Positions 24,470-36,075 of a stretch of DNA of 64,000 nt are shown here, piece by piece. Position 1 is the first letter of the stretch; each line of letters starts with the position of its first letter. The position numbers and the translations under genes are program-made. A model generated the notes under the pieces. The model made no database searches. It was not told where the DNA came from and saw nothing but the letters and a program-made list of their open reading frames with translations. The stretch is from Acanthacorydalis orientalis (lineage: Eukaryota > Arthropoda > Insecta > Megaloptera > Corydalidae), in NCBI GenBank assembly GCA_034766995.1, contig CM068315.1:9964010-10028009 (forward strand), read 5' to 3'.

Positions 24470-25320
24470 TCAAGAACGTTGAATATTATTTATAGCGTAT
24501 TTTCGTGCAAGCGTATTTATGGATTGTTGTGTGCTTAATCCATAAATACATTGAATTGAAACCGGCGATGCTAATTTTATCGCATTACGTCCGCTAAATA
24601 CAGTTTTATAAGCGAACTGAAAAGTTGGAACGTCACAGCGAATGAGTGACGGCACTGTATTAATTTCATTATATTTCCTCCGTCGGAGAGATATCTGATA
24701 CAGGGCTATAAATTTGCATCTGAAGCCGTTGGAGTTGGTAGCGCTGTGGCGGTGGGACGAAGTCGGACGAAAAGAACACTTTTCATTTGCAAAGAACATT
24801 TCTCAAACGTAATGAAAGTGCGCGGCAGTAGTGGCGCGCACAGGCGGTCGTACAAGAAATAATAGCAAGAAAACCAGGCATCAGATGATTCGTAAGGCAT
24901 GCACAAATGGCTAATTTAAAATAGTACATTCGGTACGGTTCCGTTTTCGCCGGAATGAATGGTACGAAACAATGTATGAAAAGATGAATGCTGCCCGAGA
25001 GTCCGCGTTCTAAAAACGAGACCATTTATATCAAAATTTGTAAGAGATCCGTAACATGTTTGCATGGCCGCGTTTCATATTTATTTTGTGTGTGAAACGC
25101 TTTTTGTTCGTATCTCGGAATTCCAGATATACCACCGAAGTGGTACGTTCTTTCGTGAAAATAATATAGATGACGCAGAAAGAACGACATCTGAATTCTA
25201 GATTGCTTTCTAGATAATTATTTACGGCCCCAAATTGCAACGATGACGAAATCAGAGGAGACTTACTTTTTTCCAGAATTATTCTCTACTGAAAAGAATA
25301 TTTTCACACGGCTGTTGTAG
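24470..25320. promoter_or_regulatory. Large GC-richer, CpG-rich island
   Basis: About 850 bp of unique sequence with abundant CpG (GTGCGCGGCAGTAGTGGCGC, CTCCGTCGGAGAGA). A TATAAA lies at 24707-24712. Open frames on the - strand (about 60 to 110 codons) overlap in several frames without splice signals or recognised domains, as expected when stops are rare in GC-richer DNA. It is a candidate enhancer, alternative promoter or conserved non-coding block lying 1.5 kb downstream of the candidate exon. Confidence 0.4.
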
Positions 25321-25699
25321 CTCTGAGTGAGTGCTATTAAAAAACAAGGTCTTTTGTATAAAGATACAAATTTGAAAAGTCAAACAAATATATATTCTTA
25401 GTTTTAATATAAAAATATCAATTCAGTAGCAAAAGCGATATCTATGTTATATGTAAACTTTCTATAACCGTTGTTTATGTAATTAACAAAAATTTTAATT
25501 CATTTTATTTATAAATTTATATTTAAAACTCCAATATTTACAATTAATTTAATGTCGAAATATTTTATAGATCAGCTTGATTATAAGTCTATAACAAATA
25601 TTATGTAAGTAATGAAGAACATTGATTTATGACATGAATTTAATTAATAATGTACGAAAAAAATGTATCAATATTTGGGATATTTCAATGTGATAACTT

Positions 25700-25731
<32 letters not shown>

Positions 25732-25982
25732 AAGAGAGAGAGAGAAAGAACAAAAGATACGTGTATGAAATTAAACTCATATGCTATGTTATAATTATTT
25801 GACTAAAAGTATATATTATAGTGTAGATATACACTTCCATAAAATCATGAACCAAATTCTCGAAAATTTTCTATCGAAAACAATTTAGAAGGAAGCGATT
25901 TCCCATATCCTATTAAACAAAATAATATTTGGAGAATATACCACAATATTATCATAAGAATCGATTTCCTTTAATTTATGAT

Positions 25983-26098
25983 ATATAATATATACATGTA
26001 TATATATATACATGTATATATATATACATGTATATATATTCGTGTATATATATACATGTATATCTATATGTGTTTGTGTATGTGTGTGTGTAAATACT
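25983..26098. repeat. Higher-order TA array with ACATGT spaced at 16 bp
   Basis: ACATGTATATATATAT recurs with starts at 25994, 26010 and 26026 (exact 16-bp period) and again near 26054. A TGTGTTTGTGTATGTGTGTG tail follows. Confidence 0.85.
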
Positions 26099-26307
26099 AC
26101 TCGAAGCACTTTGACAACCTGCATAAAAACATATGTGAACTTTGAAACTGTTGTACTGTAAACTTAATAGAAGTCTAGACAATTCTTCATTAACTCGTTT
26201 TTTTTAAAAGAAAACTCATGCTTTTGTATTGATTGATTATAGTGTCGTTGACTTTACATTTTCATTTTGATAAAAAACTTGTTACTCAAAATTTAATCAT
26301 GTATATC

Positions 26308-26313
26308 TATTTA

Positions 26314-26365
<52 letters not shown>

Positions 26366-26413
26366 CATATATATATACATATATATATATATGTATATAT
26401 ATACATATACATA

Positions 26414-26463
<50 letters not shown>

Positions 26464-26468
26464 TATAT
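26308..26468. repeat. Long TA/CATA array
   Basis: About 160 bp of TA broken by ACATA and TGTATA units. Confidence 0.95.
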
Positions 26469-26994
26469 GTTATAGAAAAAAAAACGATCTGAGTACAATT
26501 TTATATATATTTGTATATATTTAATTTGGGTACATTTAAATGAATAAATAAGATTATTTAGAAAAAAGAAAATAAACTATAATGACGTTCATAAAGTGAC
26601 TCTTGAAACTACATTTATATACTTAATCAACGATGCACGTTTAACAAAAATTAACATCCTTTCATTGAGTAAATAACGAAGTTTCTAAATTGTTTGAAAT
26701 GTTTTTAATTAATCATATCTTATATTATCTATTTAATAATATTTACACCCTTAATCATATGTGAAAGTCTTTTCTTTATCCTCGATAAAATTCAGAAAAA
26801 AAGATTACAGTGTGATTTTAAATTACTTTTAATGTTAACAATCATTTTTTTCCAAAATTTTGAAAAAGGTATAGTTCACAGTCTATTTGAGAATTTGATA
26901 TTTAATTTTTAAAAAGTTTTACTGTTTATCTTCATATAAGAATGAGAACTGCGCGATGAAAAGTTATATTTTCTTCTTCCATCTTCTATATTCT

Positions 26995-27165
26995 TTTTCT
27001 TTATTAGTATTAGAAATTTTACAATTCTTTTTATATATAAAAACCCACATTTCTCGTCACTTTGCCCGCAGAATAAAGTCAATGTTGACGAGGAGAAATG
27101 TTTACTTTGTCAGCTCATTAGTTAAAAGTTTAATTCATTAAGTTTAGTTCTCAGGTATTTTTAAT
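26995..27165 (+). repeat. Direct repeat F, copy 1
   Basis: It shares with 30537-30740 and 35825-36075 the anchors TTCTCGTCACTTTG, a CAAAGT-like arm, GTTTACTTTGTCAGCT, AGTTTAATTCATTAAGTTT and AGGTATTTTTAATATTTAAA. All three copies are on the + strand. Confidence 0.7.
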
Positions 27166-27186
27166 ATTTAAATACACACAATAGTG

Positions 27187-27237
<51 letters not shown>

Positions 27238-27244
27238 TATAATG

Positions 27245-27279
<35 letters not shown>

Positions 27280-27289
27280 TATAATCACA

Positions 27290-27334
<45 letters not shown>

Positions 27335-28799
27335 TATATATGCACTTATATATGAAAACTAAATAAACCACACGATAACAATGAATTGAAGAGCGTTCAT
27401 AAATTATCAAAAAAATATATCATTCGTCGAGACGGGCGTAATTAAAACAACAGTTTTATGTCTCCGATTTCTGTGTAAAATATAATATATTGCTTTCATG
27501 ACGTCAACGTACATACCAAGAAACTAGAGATCTGAAAGAATTATTTCCTGAAGTTAATGAACAATTAAAAAAATAATTAAAAAAGGGTTGAAAGATTAAC
27601 GAAATAAATATCTTATAACGGTTTTTATAGAGGTATACGGTTACGTTTTATTTTCAAATAAAAAGTAAATATGAAATATTTTCTTTCTTATCTTCTCTCA
27701 ATTCCATTGAGTATAACCAAAATTTTGAAATGATAATGGATATACGAGGATGAGCAGTATTAAAAAAGAAAATTGTGATAATAAATTTTTCAAATTCAAA
27801 ATAGTTATTAAATTTTATGTATAGCATTAAAAGAAACATAAAATTGTATACTGAGAAAATTTTAAAAATTGATAATCATACTAGTCAATAAAAGTACTTA
27901 CAATGTTTTACACTTTGTAAAAATTCTTAATTAAATTAAATAAAAATTTCTTAATAATAAATATGTCTGAATGCTTTGAAATAATAATATAGATATTTAA
28001 AATATTTTATATGCAAAAAGTGACCATTTTATATTTGTCAAATAATTATTTATTTTAATTTATGTTTCTTCATTAATATAATTGTGTACATAACAAATAT
28101 ATATATATATATATATATATGTATTCGAAATAAAATAGAAATGACTAGAATAAATGTAAATGATAATCACTTATAAAAGTATATTTAAAAAGGATTTATT
28201 TGCAATACGATTAAAATATCACTAAACGTGTCAACAAATGAAACAAAGTCAACATTTCTAAAGTGATTGATGAACATTTCACAGAATTTTTATGGCATAT
28301 TAACGCCGACTGAAACGAAGACAGATGTGTAAATACCGTGTGAGTGTCTGCGTTAGACTGACTTCCTTTAAGTATGTATAACTCTATTTACATTTTTATC
28401 AAATTGATAAAAGGAAGAACATAAAATTCATACAAATTTTACGCTCTCATTAAAATTGTAAATACTACCATAAATATTAATTTTTATAGTGAATACACGG
28501 AACTTTCTCATACATTTTAATGATTATTTTATTTTATTTTTTACTCTATCATGATTATATGAATTGATTATATCAGAATATATGTTTTTTACAGTTTTGT
28601 TATATAAATCGATTCGCTTGACCTTTTCTTGATAATCAAGTTTTTTCTATGGCTTGTTTCCGTTTTGTTAATGTTTAACATAGTAGGAGTTATTTTCATG
28701 ATTCTATCTATTAAATAGAATGTAGTGATTTTCAATTCCATTTCAAAGAACATATATTTCTTATAAAGTATCATATGCTGTTTTCTTAGAATATTCAGA
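27166..28799. other. AT-rich non-coding stretch
   Basis: No gene is seen. A triple TA array lies at 27189-27330 and TA at 28098-28121. A small GC-richer patch lies at 28295-28375. Confidence 0.55.
27189..27330. repeat. Three TA blocks separated by a near-identical spacer
   Basis: The TA blocks (about 27189-27235, 27250-27277 and 27294-27330) are separated by CATATAATGACAATA and CATATAATCACAATA. The array therefore grew by duplicating a TA-plus-spacer unit. Confidence 0.9.
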
Positions 28800-29130
28800 A
28801 AATTCTTTTTGATTTTTTTTACTAAAGCATTAAATTTTAATGGACATCTTTTCTCTGAATAGATTTAATCTTTAAAATTTTATAAACACTGCTAGTATCT
28901 AACATTACCATACTATAGTCCTCTAATAAGGACTGCATTAGCGTCAAGTAAGCTCTCTCTTTGAATTTTGCATCGCACTGATTAATCATTTTCATTCCAA
29001 AATTTAAACTATTCTGAACTTTACTAGTGTTCATACATATGTGAAATTCCCACGATGCAGATAAATTAATGTTATGCCAAAGTACTAACATGACTTTGCC
29101 TTTTTTTCCTGCTCTTCTGATAAAGTAGAA
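28800..29130 (-). pseudogene. Mariner transposase middle fragment (probable)
   Basis: On the - strand, from about 29120 downward, the frame reads AGKKGKVMLVLWHNINLSAS, then WEFH, DAKFKERAYLTLMQS, and further on an eroded match to the second catalytic block (GNVRY after a frame change). 'GKVML..W...G..HWEF' followed by 'LKERYP.L' precedes the HDNARPH motif in mariners of the cecropia and mellifera type. The first and third catalytic blocks and both ends are not found. It lies next to, and in opposite orientation to, the deleted mariner at 29246-29820, so the two may derive from one family. Confidence 0.5.
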
Positions 29131-29245
29131 TATATTACTATTTTTTTTTTATTTTTAAAGTAGATATTACTATTTTTTGATACTTTCAATTCTATATCAT
29201 TGTTGTTCATTCGCTAAAAAATATGTATATCTACTTGAAGTTGTA

Positions 29246-29820
29246 TTAAGTTGATAGGAAAATAATTGCGGTTTTTCTTTTTTGAATTCTAACTTTAATT
29301 TTTGCCAATAAAATTGGCATTTCATAATTTTCATGTTAATATTTTTTTAAAGTGCATCTCTCGGTCTGTATTTTGGTAACATCGACTTTGGTTTGGTTAT
29401 GAATTTTGCTTTAAATTGGGATATTGAATTAAATGTTTAAAGGACACAAATAAGAGTAATTTTTGTAGGATTTCGAAACGGGTGTTAAAGAAGCAGAAAC
29501 TGCTCGTAAAATAAACGATGTTTACGGTGTGGGTACTGTTAAAGAATGTACGATATAATAGTAGTTCCAAAAATTTCGAAACGGGGACGAGAGCCTTGAA
29601 GATGAAGAAGGTTAAGGATGTAATTCTTAAGTTCATAACGGCCAACTGAAGTCGTTAGTTAAAACAATACTACACATAACAATTCGAGAGCTTGCACACA
29701 AGTTTCACGTTAGTCATCAAATAGTTCTGGATCACTTAAAAAAGCTAGGAAATTTAAAAAAGTGAAAAATGTTTATGAATTTGATATTCATAAACCACAA
29801 TTATTTTCCTATCAACCTAA
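29246..29820 (+). mobile_element. Internally deleted mariner (cecropia-type TIR) with DNA-binding domain
   Basis: A 575-bp element with matching ends: TTAAGTTGATAGGAAAATAA at the left and, inverted, TTAGGTTGATAGGAAAATAA at the right, flanked by TA on both sides (29244-29245 and 29821-29822). These ends resemble the cecropia/Hsmar1-type mariner terminus. The + strand encodes the N-terminal helix-turn-helix region: VKEAETARKINDVYGVGTVK, WFQKFRNGDESLEDEEG, and IRELAHKFHVSHQIVLDHLK. After KVKN the frame jumps to the right terminus, so the whole catalytic domain is deleted. It has several stops and frame changes. It could have been mobilised only by another copy's enzyme. Confidence 0.87.
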
Positions 29821-30536
29821 TAGAACATTGAGTACTAATAAAAAATTCGATATTACACAATCTCACAGAATTATCTTACATTTCATTCAAAAACTTAAAG
29901 AAGATCATTAATAAATAAACTTAAGTGAACCATTCATGTTATCTTTAAGTTCTTTTGACCATTTGTTTCAAATTAGATTATATAAAAATTAATCAAAAGA
30001 TACAGAAAAATCCAAAATAAGCGTTTGTTTATCATTTTTATCCCGGAAAATTGTAAAGGAAGTTGAATTCATAAGAAAATTGCGCTTTAAGCTCGTGCTA
30101 TTCTTTGTAGAATAGTTTGTTGCGGTTACAATTGTATCTAGTATTTTATTTATTATGACATACTCCAGAACGTGATAACAAGATTGGTTAAAAAACTGAT
30201 TGTTAATTATTTATATTCCTATTAACTAAAAATAATTGTTTTATAGCTTCTCGTAAACAGAACTTTCCCAAAAGATTGATTATAATTAATGATATTAATT
30301 TTAACAGTTTTCAAAAATAAATCAGATATCCTATCGAACCAGAAATTTTCTTACAAATAATTTTAAAAAATATATATATATTTACAAGATTTTTAAGACT
30401 TATTTTTTATAATTAATTTAAATGTGTATTCATTAATGATACAACTAAAATGTTTATTAAACTTTTTCGGAATTGAATTTTAAATCTGTTATCAGAAATA
30501 ATTATATGTTCAACTAACATTATTTTTTATAATAAT
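29821..30536. other. AT-rich non-coding stretch
   Basis: No gene is seen. Confidence 0.6.
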
Positions 30537-30740
30537 AAAAACTCAGATTTCTTGTCAGTTTAAGTGACGAGTGTGTTTGCTTTGTCAACTAATAGGTTTC
30601 AAGTTTAATTCGTTAAGTTTTGTTTTTAGGTATTTTTTATGTTTAAATGTTTTATGTTGTAAAAAAAAAACTGTTTTTCTTTTCTATTTTTTCGTTAATT
30701 TTGATGGGTTATATACTAGTATTCATCATATTCATATATA
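30537..30740 (+). repeat. Direct repeat F, copy 2
   Basis: It matches copy 3 (35825-36075) through CAAGTTTAATTCGTTAAGTT, TAGGTATTTTTTATGTTTAA, TTGTAAAAA and, at the end, AATTTTGATGGGTTATATAC. Confidence 0.75.
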
Positions 30741-31079
30741 TTTGAAAAAACTATCCTGCAAAACAATGACCTTAAATCAAATATTAACATTCTTTTAAAA
30801 AATATTTTATCTATTAGATATTTATTCGTATATTTAAAATATTGATTCCCTCATATAAACATTTATATATATATATAATACAAGTATATCAATGTTATGT
30901 ATTTGTGTAACGCGTTTTAGAGCGCGTAAATTATTAAACTCCATCTACAATTCAATTACTTGCGTTTCTCATAATGTCAGTTTAATCAATAACCGTTGTA
31001 TTCTGGATAAACAAAAAATATATGTTTCAATCGTTTTATAAAATCGATATTTATGGTATGAATAAAATATCCGTATTGG
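30741..31079. other. AT-rich non-coding stretch
   Basis: Nothing recognisable apart from a short TA array near 30865. Confidence 0.55.
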
Positions 31080-31660
31080 TCTTTTAAACGAAATCTCGAG
31101 GAAGTCCATAAATAACGATTATTAAATTAAGGGATCTTCGTCTCGTGTGGGGATTATGTGCATTTTAACTTGAACATGACACGTTCCCCAATACACGTTA
31201 ACGTTAAATAAACGTATTTTAGAATCTATCCAGACATTGAATATTATCATACAATCTATATCGAAGCGTCTCAGTGCAGATAAAACGTTCTAGTCGCGAT
31301 GCTTCCTTGTTTCTTCTCGTTCTTCGTCTTTTGTAAAACCTGGCGCACACAGTCATCCGATATGTATGCAAATACATCGAGATGTTCAAAACACGCCAAG
31401 ATCTTTGTCGTATGTAAATGTATATTGTATTATCCTGTCGTCGATGGCATCGTCGTCGGACATGATGTCCACGACGTGCGACGTCGCACGATGCAAGCAA
31501 ATGATGACAATCGCGCCGTGTGCCAATTAAAATCAACCGTGCCGAGGCGTGTTTTACAAAACGTAATATTTCACAGCTGTTAATGAGTTGTGGTTTGAGC
31601 TGTTGGCGTGGCAGGCACATGCGTGCTGGGAAATTACTGCTAGGAATAATTAAAATCGTA
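31080..31660. promoter_or_regulatory. GC-richer, CpG-rich island
   Basis: About 580 bp with dense CpG (ACGTGCGACGTCGCACGA near 31474). Overlapping open frames of 94 and 133 codons occur on opposite strands without recognised domains or good splice sites. The palindrome-like TGCGACGTCGCA (31477-31488) is a perfect 12-bp inverted repeat containing ACGT. It is a candidate conserved regulatory block. Confidence 0.4.
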
Positions 31661-32224
31661 TTTGTAAGTTAATTTTCTGTAGTTTGCTTTCAAGGCCGTG
31701 CATTTACTATTAATGAACGCATCACAACACATAACTGACGCTTCGAAGTTACAAAATTCACCAGATAATATTATGAAATTTGTATAAGAAATTTGTACAA
31801 AACAGTGAACGCTTTTTTAAACGAAAAGAGCAATCAAAGCAGTTAATTGGAATTAATTACTTCTTCCGAAAAACAAAACTTTATTTAATGATAATCTTGT
31901 ATTGGATAACACTTTCACTTTATAATTTTACAAACATCACTTTTTTCTGATTTACTGACTTTTTAAATTAGTTAACTATTTTTGAATAATATTCTTAATT
32001 AAATATATCAAATGGAATTTATAAAATGTAAATATATAATAATTCTCTAAATTATAAAATATATATAATATATTTAGGATTAAATTATAAACAGTTTAAT
32101 TTTATATACTTTATGAAAAATTTATATATTGAAAATATAGAAAATTAAAAAAAAAATCCAGGAAAGGAGTAACTTAATACCAAAAACTAATATTAATATA
32201 CCAGGAGAACTTTTTTGAACTCAT
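31661..32224. other. AT-rich non-coding stretch
   Basis: No gene is seen. Confidence 0.6.
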
Positions 32225-32445
32225 ACAAAAAAATTGTCTTATTTGCTTCTTTTCAATCTTTAATTCAATATCTCAATTTAAAGCAAAATTCATAATAAAA
32301 CCAAATTCGATGTTTCCAGACTACAGACCGAAAAATGCACTTTAAAACGATATTAACACTAACACGATATGATGATATTTTCATTGAAAAAAATAAGGTT
32401 AGAATTCAGAAAACAATAATCACAATTATTTTCTTACAAACCTAA
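32225..32445 (-). mobile_element. Mariner 5' end related to the 29246 element
   Basis: Read on the - strand from 32445, it matches the left part of 29246-29820: TTAGGTTTGTAAGAAAATAA, then CGGTCTGTA, ACATCGAATTTGGTTTTATT-like sequence and AATTTTGCTTTAAATTG. The match fades near 32230, where the transposase start would be (GATTGAAAAGAAGCAAATAA). TA follows the terminus at 32446-32447. No right end is found, so it is truncated. Confidence 0.7.
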
Positions 32446-33036
32446 TATATTAAAATAAATAAAAGTTCTCCACTGATTTATTTGCGATGTTAACTAAATC
32501 TTTTAAGTTTCAAGTAAAAGTAAATAAAAAAAACAAGAGTTTCACTTTTCAATTGCAACAAAGAAGAAGTCATCTTAGTATATGTTCCTTTCTCAACTAA
32601 AATTAAAACAAGTCTTCTTTTGAAAATAACTTTATAAAACTATTTAACTTCGAAATATATTTTATATTTATCTTGAAATTTTCTTTCCCTTTTCGTAGAT
32701 TATTTACATTTCCAAGAACATGAATGATATTTACTTTAACTCAGATGTCAACATTTCGTTACATGAAGTTATGATACACCTGTTATCTCTACACGTATAA
32801 TACTATATATATATATATATATATATACATTAAACTTTTAAGTGAGATGATTATTTCCTTGAGAAAATAGCATTTAGTTCCAAACTTTATCTTATTAAAA
32901 CTTTCATTAACTGTTAAGTAATATACGCTTAAAAATAATTGAAGTGTCTATAAAACATTTTAATACTAAAACGATAAAGTCAAGTCTCTATAACGTTCTT
33001 TTTTAATAAATGTTTATATATATTATACATTATATA

Positions 33037-33079
<43 letters not shown>

Positions 33080-33084
33080 ATGTG
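32446..33084. other. AT-rich non-coding stretch
   Basis: No gene is seen. TA arrays lie at 32806-32827 and 33033-33077. Confidence 0.6.
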
Positions 33085-33350
33085 TATAGATTAATTTGGT
33101 GCTTTTTCTCTCTATAATTAAAAACGGTCCTGTGTCATCACTTTTCTCCGCGTTCTGATTGGTTGATGAGATCGCGTCACATCTGTTTTCTGATTTGCCT
33201 CTCTTCGTTTCTTCACTGATTTCTTCACTAATCGCTTCGCTTCTTTGTTGATCGCTTCGGTTTTGCGATGATGATATATGTACATTGATCATTGTACATT
33301 GTTAGCACTTATTAATTAACACATTTAACATTGTGAAGAAAAAAAATGCT
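33085..33350 (+). repeat. Dispersed repeat E, copy 2
   Basis: It matches 60680-60790 through TCTATAATTAAAA, GGTCCT, GTTCTGATTGGTTGATG and AGATCGCGTCA (CACGTG in the other copies). Internal TCACTGATTTCTTCACTAAT and TCGCTTCGCTTC-like direct repeats are specific to this copy. Confidence 0.6.
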
Positions 33351-33375
33351 CATCTCTTTATCTATTCATATTTCT

Positions 33376-33420
33376 CAATGGGAGAACGAGCGATAGCGAG
33401 CGGGAAGTCTCCTCCCAAGG
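33376..33420. repeat. GC-rich AGCGAGCG block
   Basis: ACGAGCGATAGCGAGCGGGA followed by AGTCTCCTCCC sits between repeat E copy 2 and repeat X copy 2. It resembles the GC-rich tails at 37500-37616, 38785-38875 and 61025-61110. Confidence 0.5.
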
Positions 33421-33810
33421 TGGACTTATAAATCGATTAAGGGACAAATGCCCCTGGTTTATCGGCAATGAACGTTTACGAAAAAAAATGTAATACATTT
33501 TAATTCTGAAAATATCCTCCATTAGTTTATATAACTTTGCTTCATCTGTCGGAGCCTTGGTTGAAAAAAAGAAAACAGCTTTTAGTCGATGAAGTTTTAA
33601 TGCATTTTTGGACCTCTTCCAATATTTTAACATCTTTTAGATGTTTTTATGCGACACAACACTTTTCTCTAAAGATGAATAAATCATTCCCACGACTTTG
33701 GCAACATTTTTTTTGAACTGAAATGCCAAAAGTATGCAATGGCTAATATGCTGCTTTTCGGACACAATCGGGTTCACTACTGTTTTTTGAGGTTATGTTA
33801 ACTTCCTGGT
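33420..33810 (-). repeat. Degraded coding repeat X, copy 2
   Basis: The reverse complement of this segment aligns with window positions 1-360. On the - strand an open stretch of 91 codons (33633-33358) includes KRSKNALKLHRLKAVFFFST and DEAKLYKLMEDIFRIKMYY. The part before it (QNSSE-like and AAY segments) is broken by stops. This copy keeps a longer clean frame than copy 1. I do not recognise the protein. Confidence 0.6.
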
Positions 33811-35019
33811 CAAGATACATTGTGCTTTTAAATATTAAGGTCGGAACTTCAAAATCGTAAAATGATGATAAAATATTTTAATTTAATACAAAGGAACCAA
33901 ACTTAAAGGAACAGAATTAATTCTTACACCTAATATGTATTTATATGTACACATATATAAACTGAGCTAACTAAGACTTCTACAAGCAAGTATTATGAAA
34001 AAATATAACATTTTTTTTAAAAAAAACATTTTCTCTCCCTTTTAGTATTTTAGTTCAATTGTATTTTAGTATTGAATTGAACAAAAATACTAAATGAAAA
34101 ATAACGATTCTTCTTAACTCTTGCGTCCTCTTTTAACACTTCCATTATGAAGTCTAAATTTAATCTCTTTCCTCTCTCTCTCTCTCTCTATATATAATTA
34201 TTCATAAAATTTAATTCAAAATATCGTATAAAAATAACACATTTTATGAATAAATAAACAAATTTGGATCTTTATTACCATTTTATATTAAAAAATATTG
34301 AATTTCCATAATTTCACAATGCATTTAATAATATTTTATTGGAAAATAAAACGAGACTAACGGAAAAAATAAAAATGTTATAAGTACACTAAATTAAATA
34401 AAAAAATGTATTATGTGTCTAAGTAAAACTTCAGAGTTTTAAATTTAATTTGAATTCACAAACGCTTAAGTAAAAAGATGAAACCTTTTTTAGTTTAAAA
34501 TAACAAATTTATATAAAGAATTAATGGAATTAAAATGTTTCAGATCTTTATTTGTTATTTCTTTCTACCCTCTTTTTCAAAGGAAAAGAAAATTTAATTC
34601 ACTGTTTATGTGTTCGTACCTACAGAAAATTCTCAGAACGATTCTGTGTACGTGTTTTTTTGTTGGCAATAACATTTTTTACATTTTTACAGAAATGTAT
34701 ACATCAGAGAACTGAAATATTCGCACGTTAACGTACGAGCTAAAGAAATTTTTTTTTATAAATTTGTTGACAGTTTCAATATGGGTATTGATTTGGAAAT
34801 ATTGTGTTCATATATAATGACAATTTTTTAAAAAAGAAATAAATTGAAATAAAAATAACTCATGGCATTAGAGAACACGTCTTATAAAAAAATAAATATA
34901 CAAGTTACTGTTTTAGTTAAAATTAAAAACGTGTACTGTACTTGTTTAAAATTACGATGTAGAAAAATATTAACAGAATTTTTAATTAATAGCATCTCGT
35001 GCCCATTCTATGCCGTTTA
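33811..35019. other. AT-rich non-coding stretch
   Basis: No gene is seen. A (CT)n(TA)n run lies at 34175-34196. An imperfect hairpin of about 20-bp arms lies at 34044-34093 (TAGTATTTTAGTTCAATT with AATTGAACAAAAATACTA). Confidence 0.55.
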
Positions 35020-35133
35020 CATAAGCTAACATGTTAACGGTCCATTAAACTTTCTGGTCTGTTGAAATTATATCAATATCCATTATTTTACCAAACAAGT
35101 ACGTTTAATGGACTGTTAGAACGTTGGCTTATG
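35020..35133. repeat. Inverted repeat with ~31-bp imperfect arms
   Basis: The left arm (35020-35050) begins CATAAGCTAACATG and ends GGTCCATTAAAC. The right arm (35103-35133) is its imperfect reverse complement (GTTTAATGGACTGTTAGAAC and onward). About 52 bp lie between them. It could be a tiny MITE or a foldback. Confidence 0.7.
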
Positions 35134-35267
35134 ACCTGTCAAATCATAATTCTATATAGTCGTGTTATGTGTACCTTTTTATATTCTCTTCCTTTTAAAG
35201 TTCAAAGTTTACTCGACGAATCGATAACTTCCATTCTACTAATATTTCCTTCAAATTTTAAATTGCC

Positions 35268-35298
<31 letters not shown>

Positions 35299-35824
35299 AA
35301 ATTATATTTTAAATTATATATTGGCTTTTGACCCAATCTTTGCATCAATATGCTGAAAATATAATTTACAAATATTTGTTAATATAAAATTATAAAAGAG
35401 TACATAAGCAAAATATTAAAAAATATAATATTCCTAAAACATATAATAAACCAGTACACATACATACATTTTTAACACAATACAATTTTTTCACTCTGGC
35501 TAATTTCATTTTCACAAGTGAATTATTTTTTAATCCAAAACCTACAATATATTTTACTGGTCGAAAATATTCCCTATATTATTATTGATTATCTTTGAGA
35601 ATTTCGTATGTGGATTTCAAAATCATCAATGTGTTATTATCTTCAGAAGGTCGATTTACAATAAAGATACAAAAAAGGTTTTATTTGTACTTTTGTAATC
35701 AAGATTATGGTATCCTCATCAAAATGCTCATAAGCAACAATCAAAGATAATCAAGAATGACTTATTAAACATTTTACTAGAAATCTTTTTGTATTTTTTT
35801 TTGGAACGGGCGAATCTACATATT
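35134..35824. other. AT-rich non-coding stretch
   Basis: No gene is seen. A TA array lies at 35269-35296. Confidence 0.6.
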
Positions 35825-36075
35825 AAAAATTTATATTTTTCGTCACTTTGTCCGCTGGACAAAGTCCATGGTAACGAAAATGTTTTTCTAGGTTGATGAA
35901 AAATGTTTACTGTCAGCTTATAGATTTCAAGTTTAATTTATTATGTCTTGTTTCTAAGTATTTCTTATGTTTAAATATATATTGTTGTAAAAACCAATAA
36001 ACAGTTTTTATATTCAATGTTTCTTTCTACTTTTCTGTCAATTTTGACGAGGTATACTAGTTATATTTAAAAAAC
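35825..36075 (+). repeat. Direct repeat F, copy 3 (best preserved)
   Basis: The longest of the three copies. It carries a perfect 9-bp stem ACTTTGTCC-GCT-GGACAAAGT (35845-35865), which is eroded in copy 1, and ends AATTTTGACGAGGTATACTA. Confidence 0.75.

Larger units (their letters stand above)
25321..26994. other. AT-rich non-coding stretch with microsatellites
   Basis: No gene is seen. A (TA)n(CA)n(GA)n run lies at 25700-25745. Two larger arrays are listed separately. Confidence 0.6.

Noticed and set aside
24470..25025. Overlapping - strand frames of 66 to 109 codons in the GC-richer island
   Set aside because: Frames overlap in different registers, lack splice sites at their edges and show no domain. 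Longer frames are expected where stops are rarer.
31219..31620. 133-codon - strand and 94-codon + strand frames
   Set aside because: Both are open over the same CpG-rich island. The low-complexity Arg/His-rich - strand translation reads as composition, and no recognised motif or start context supports either.
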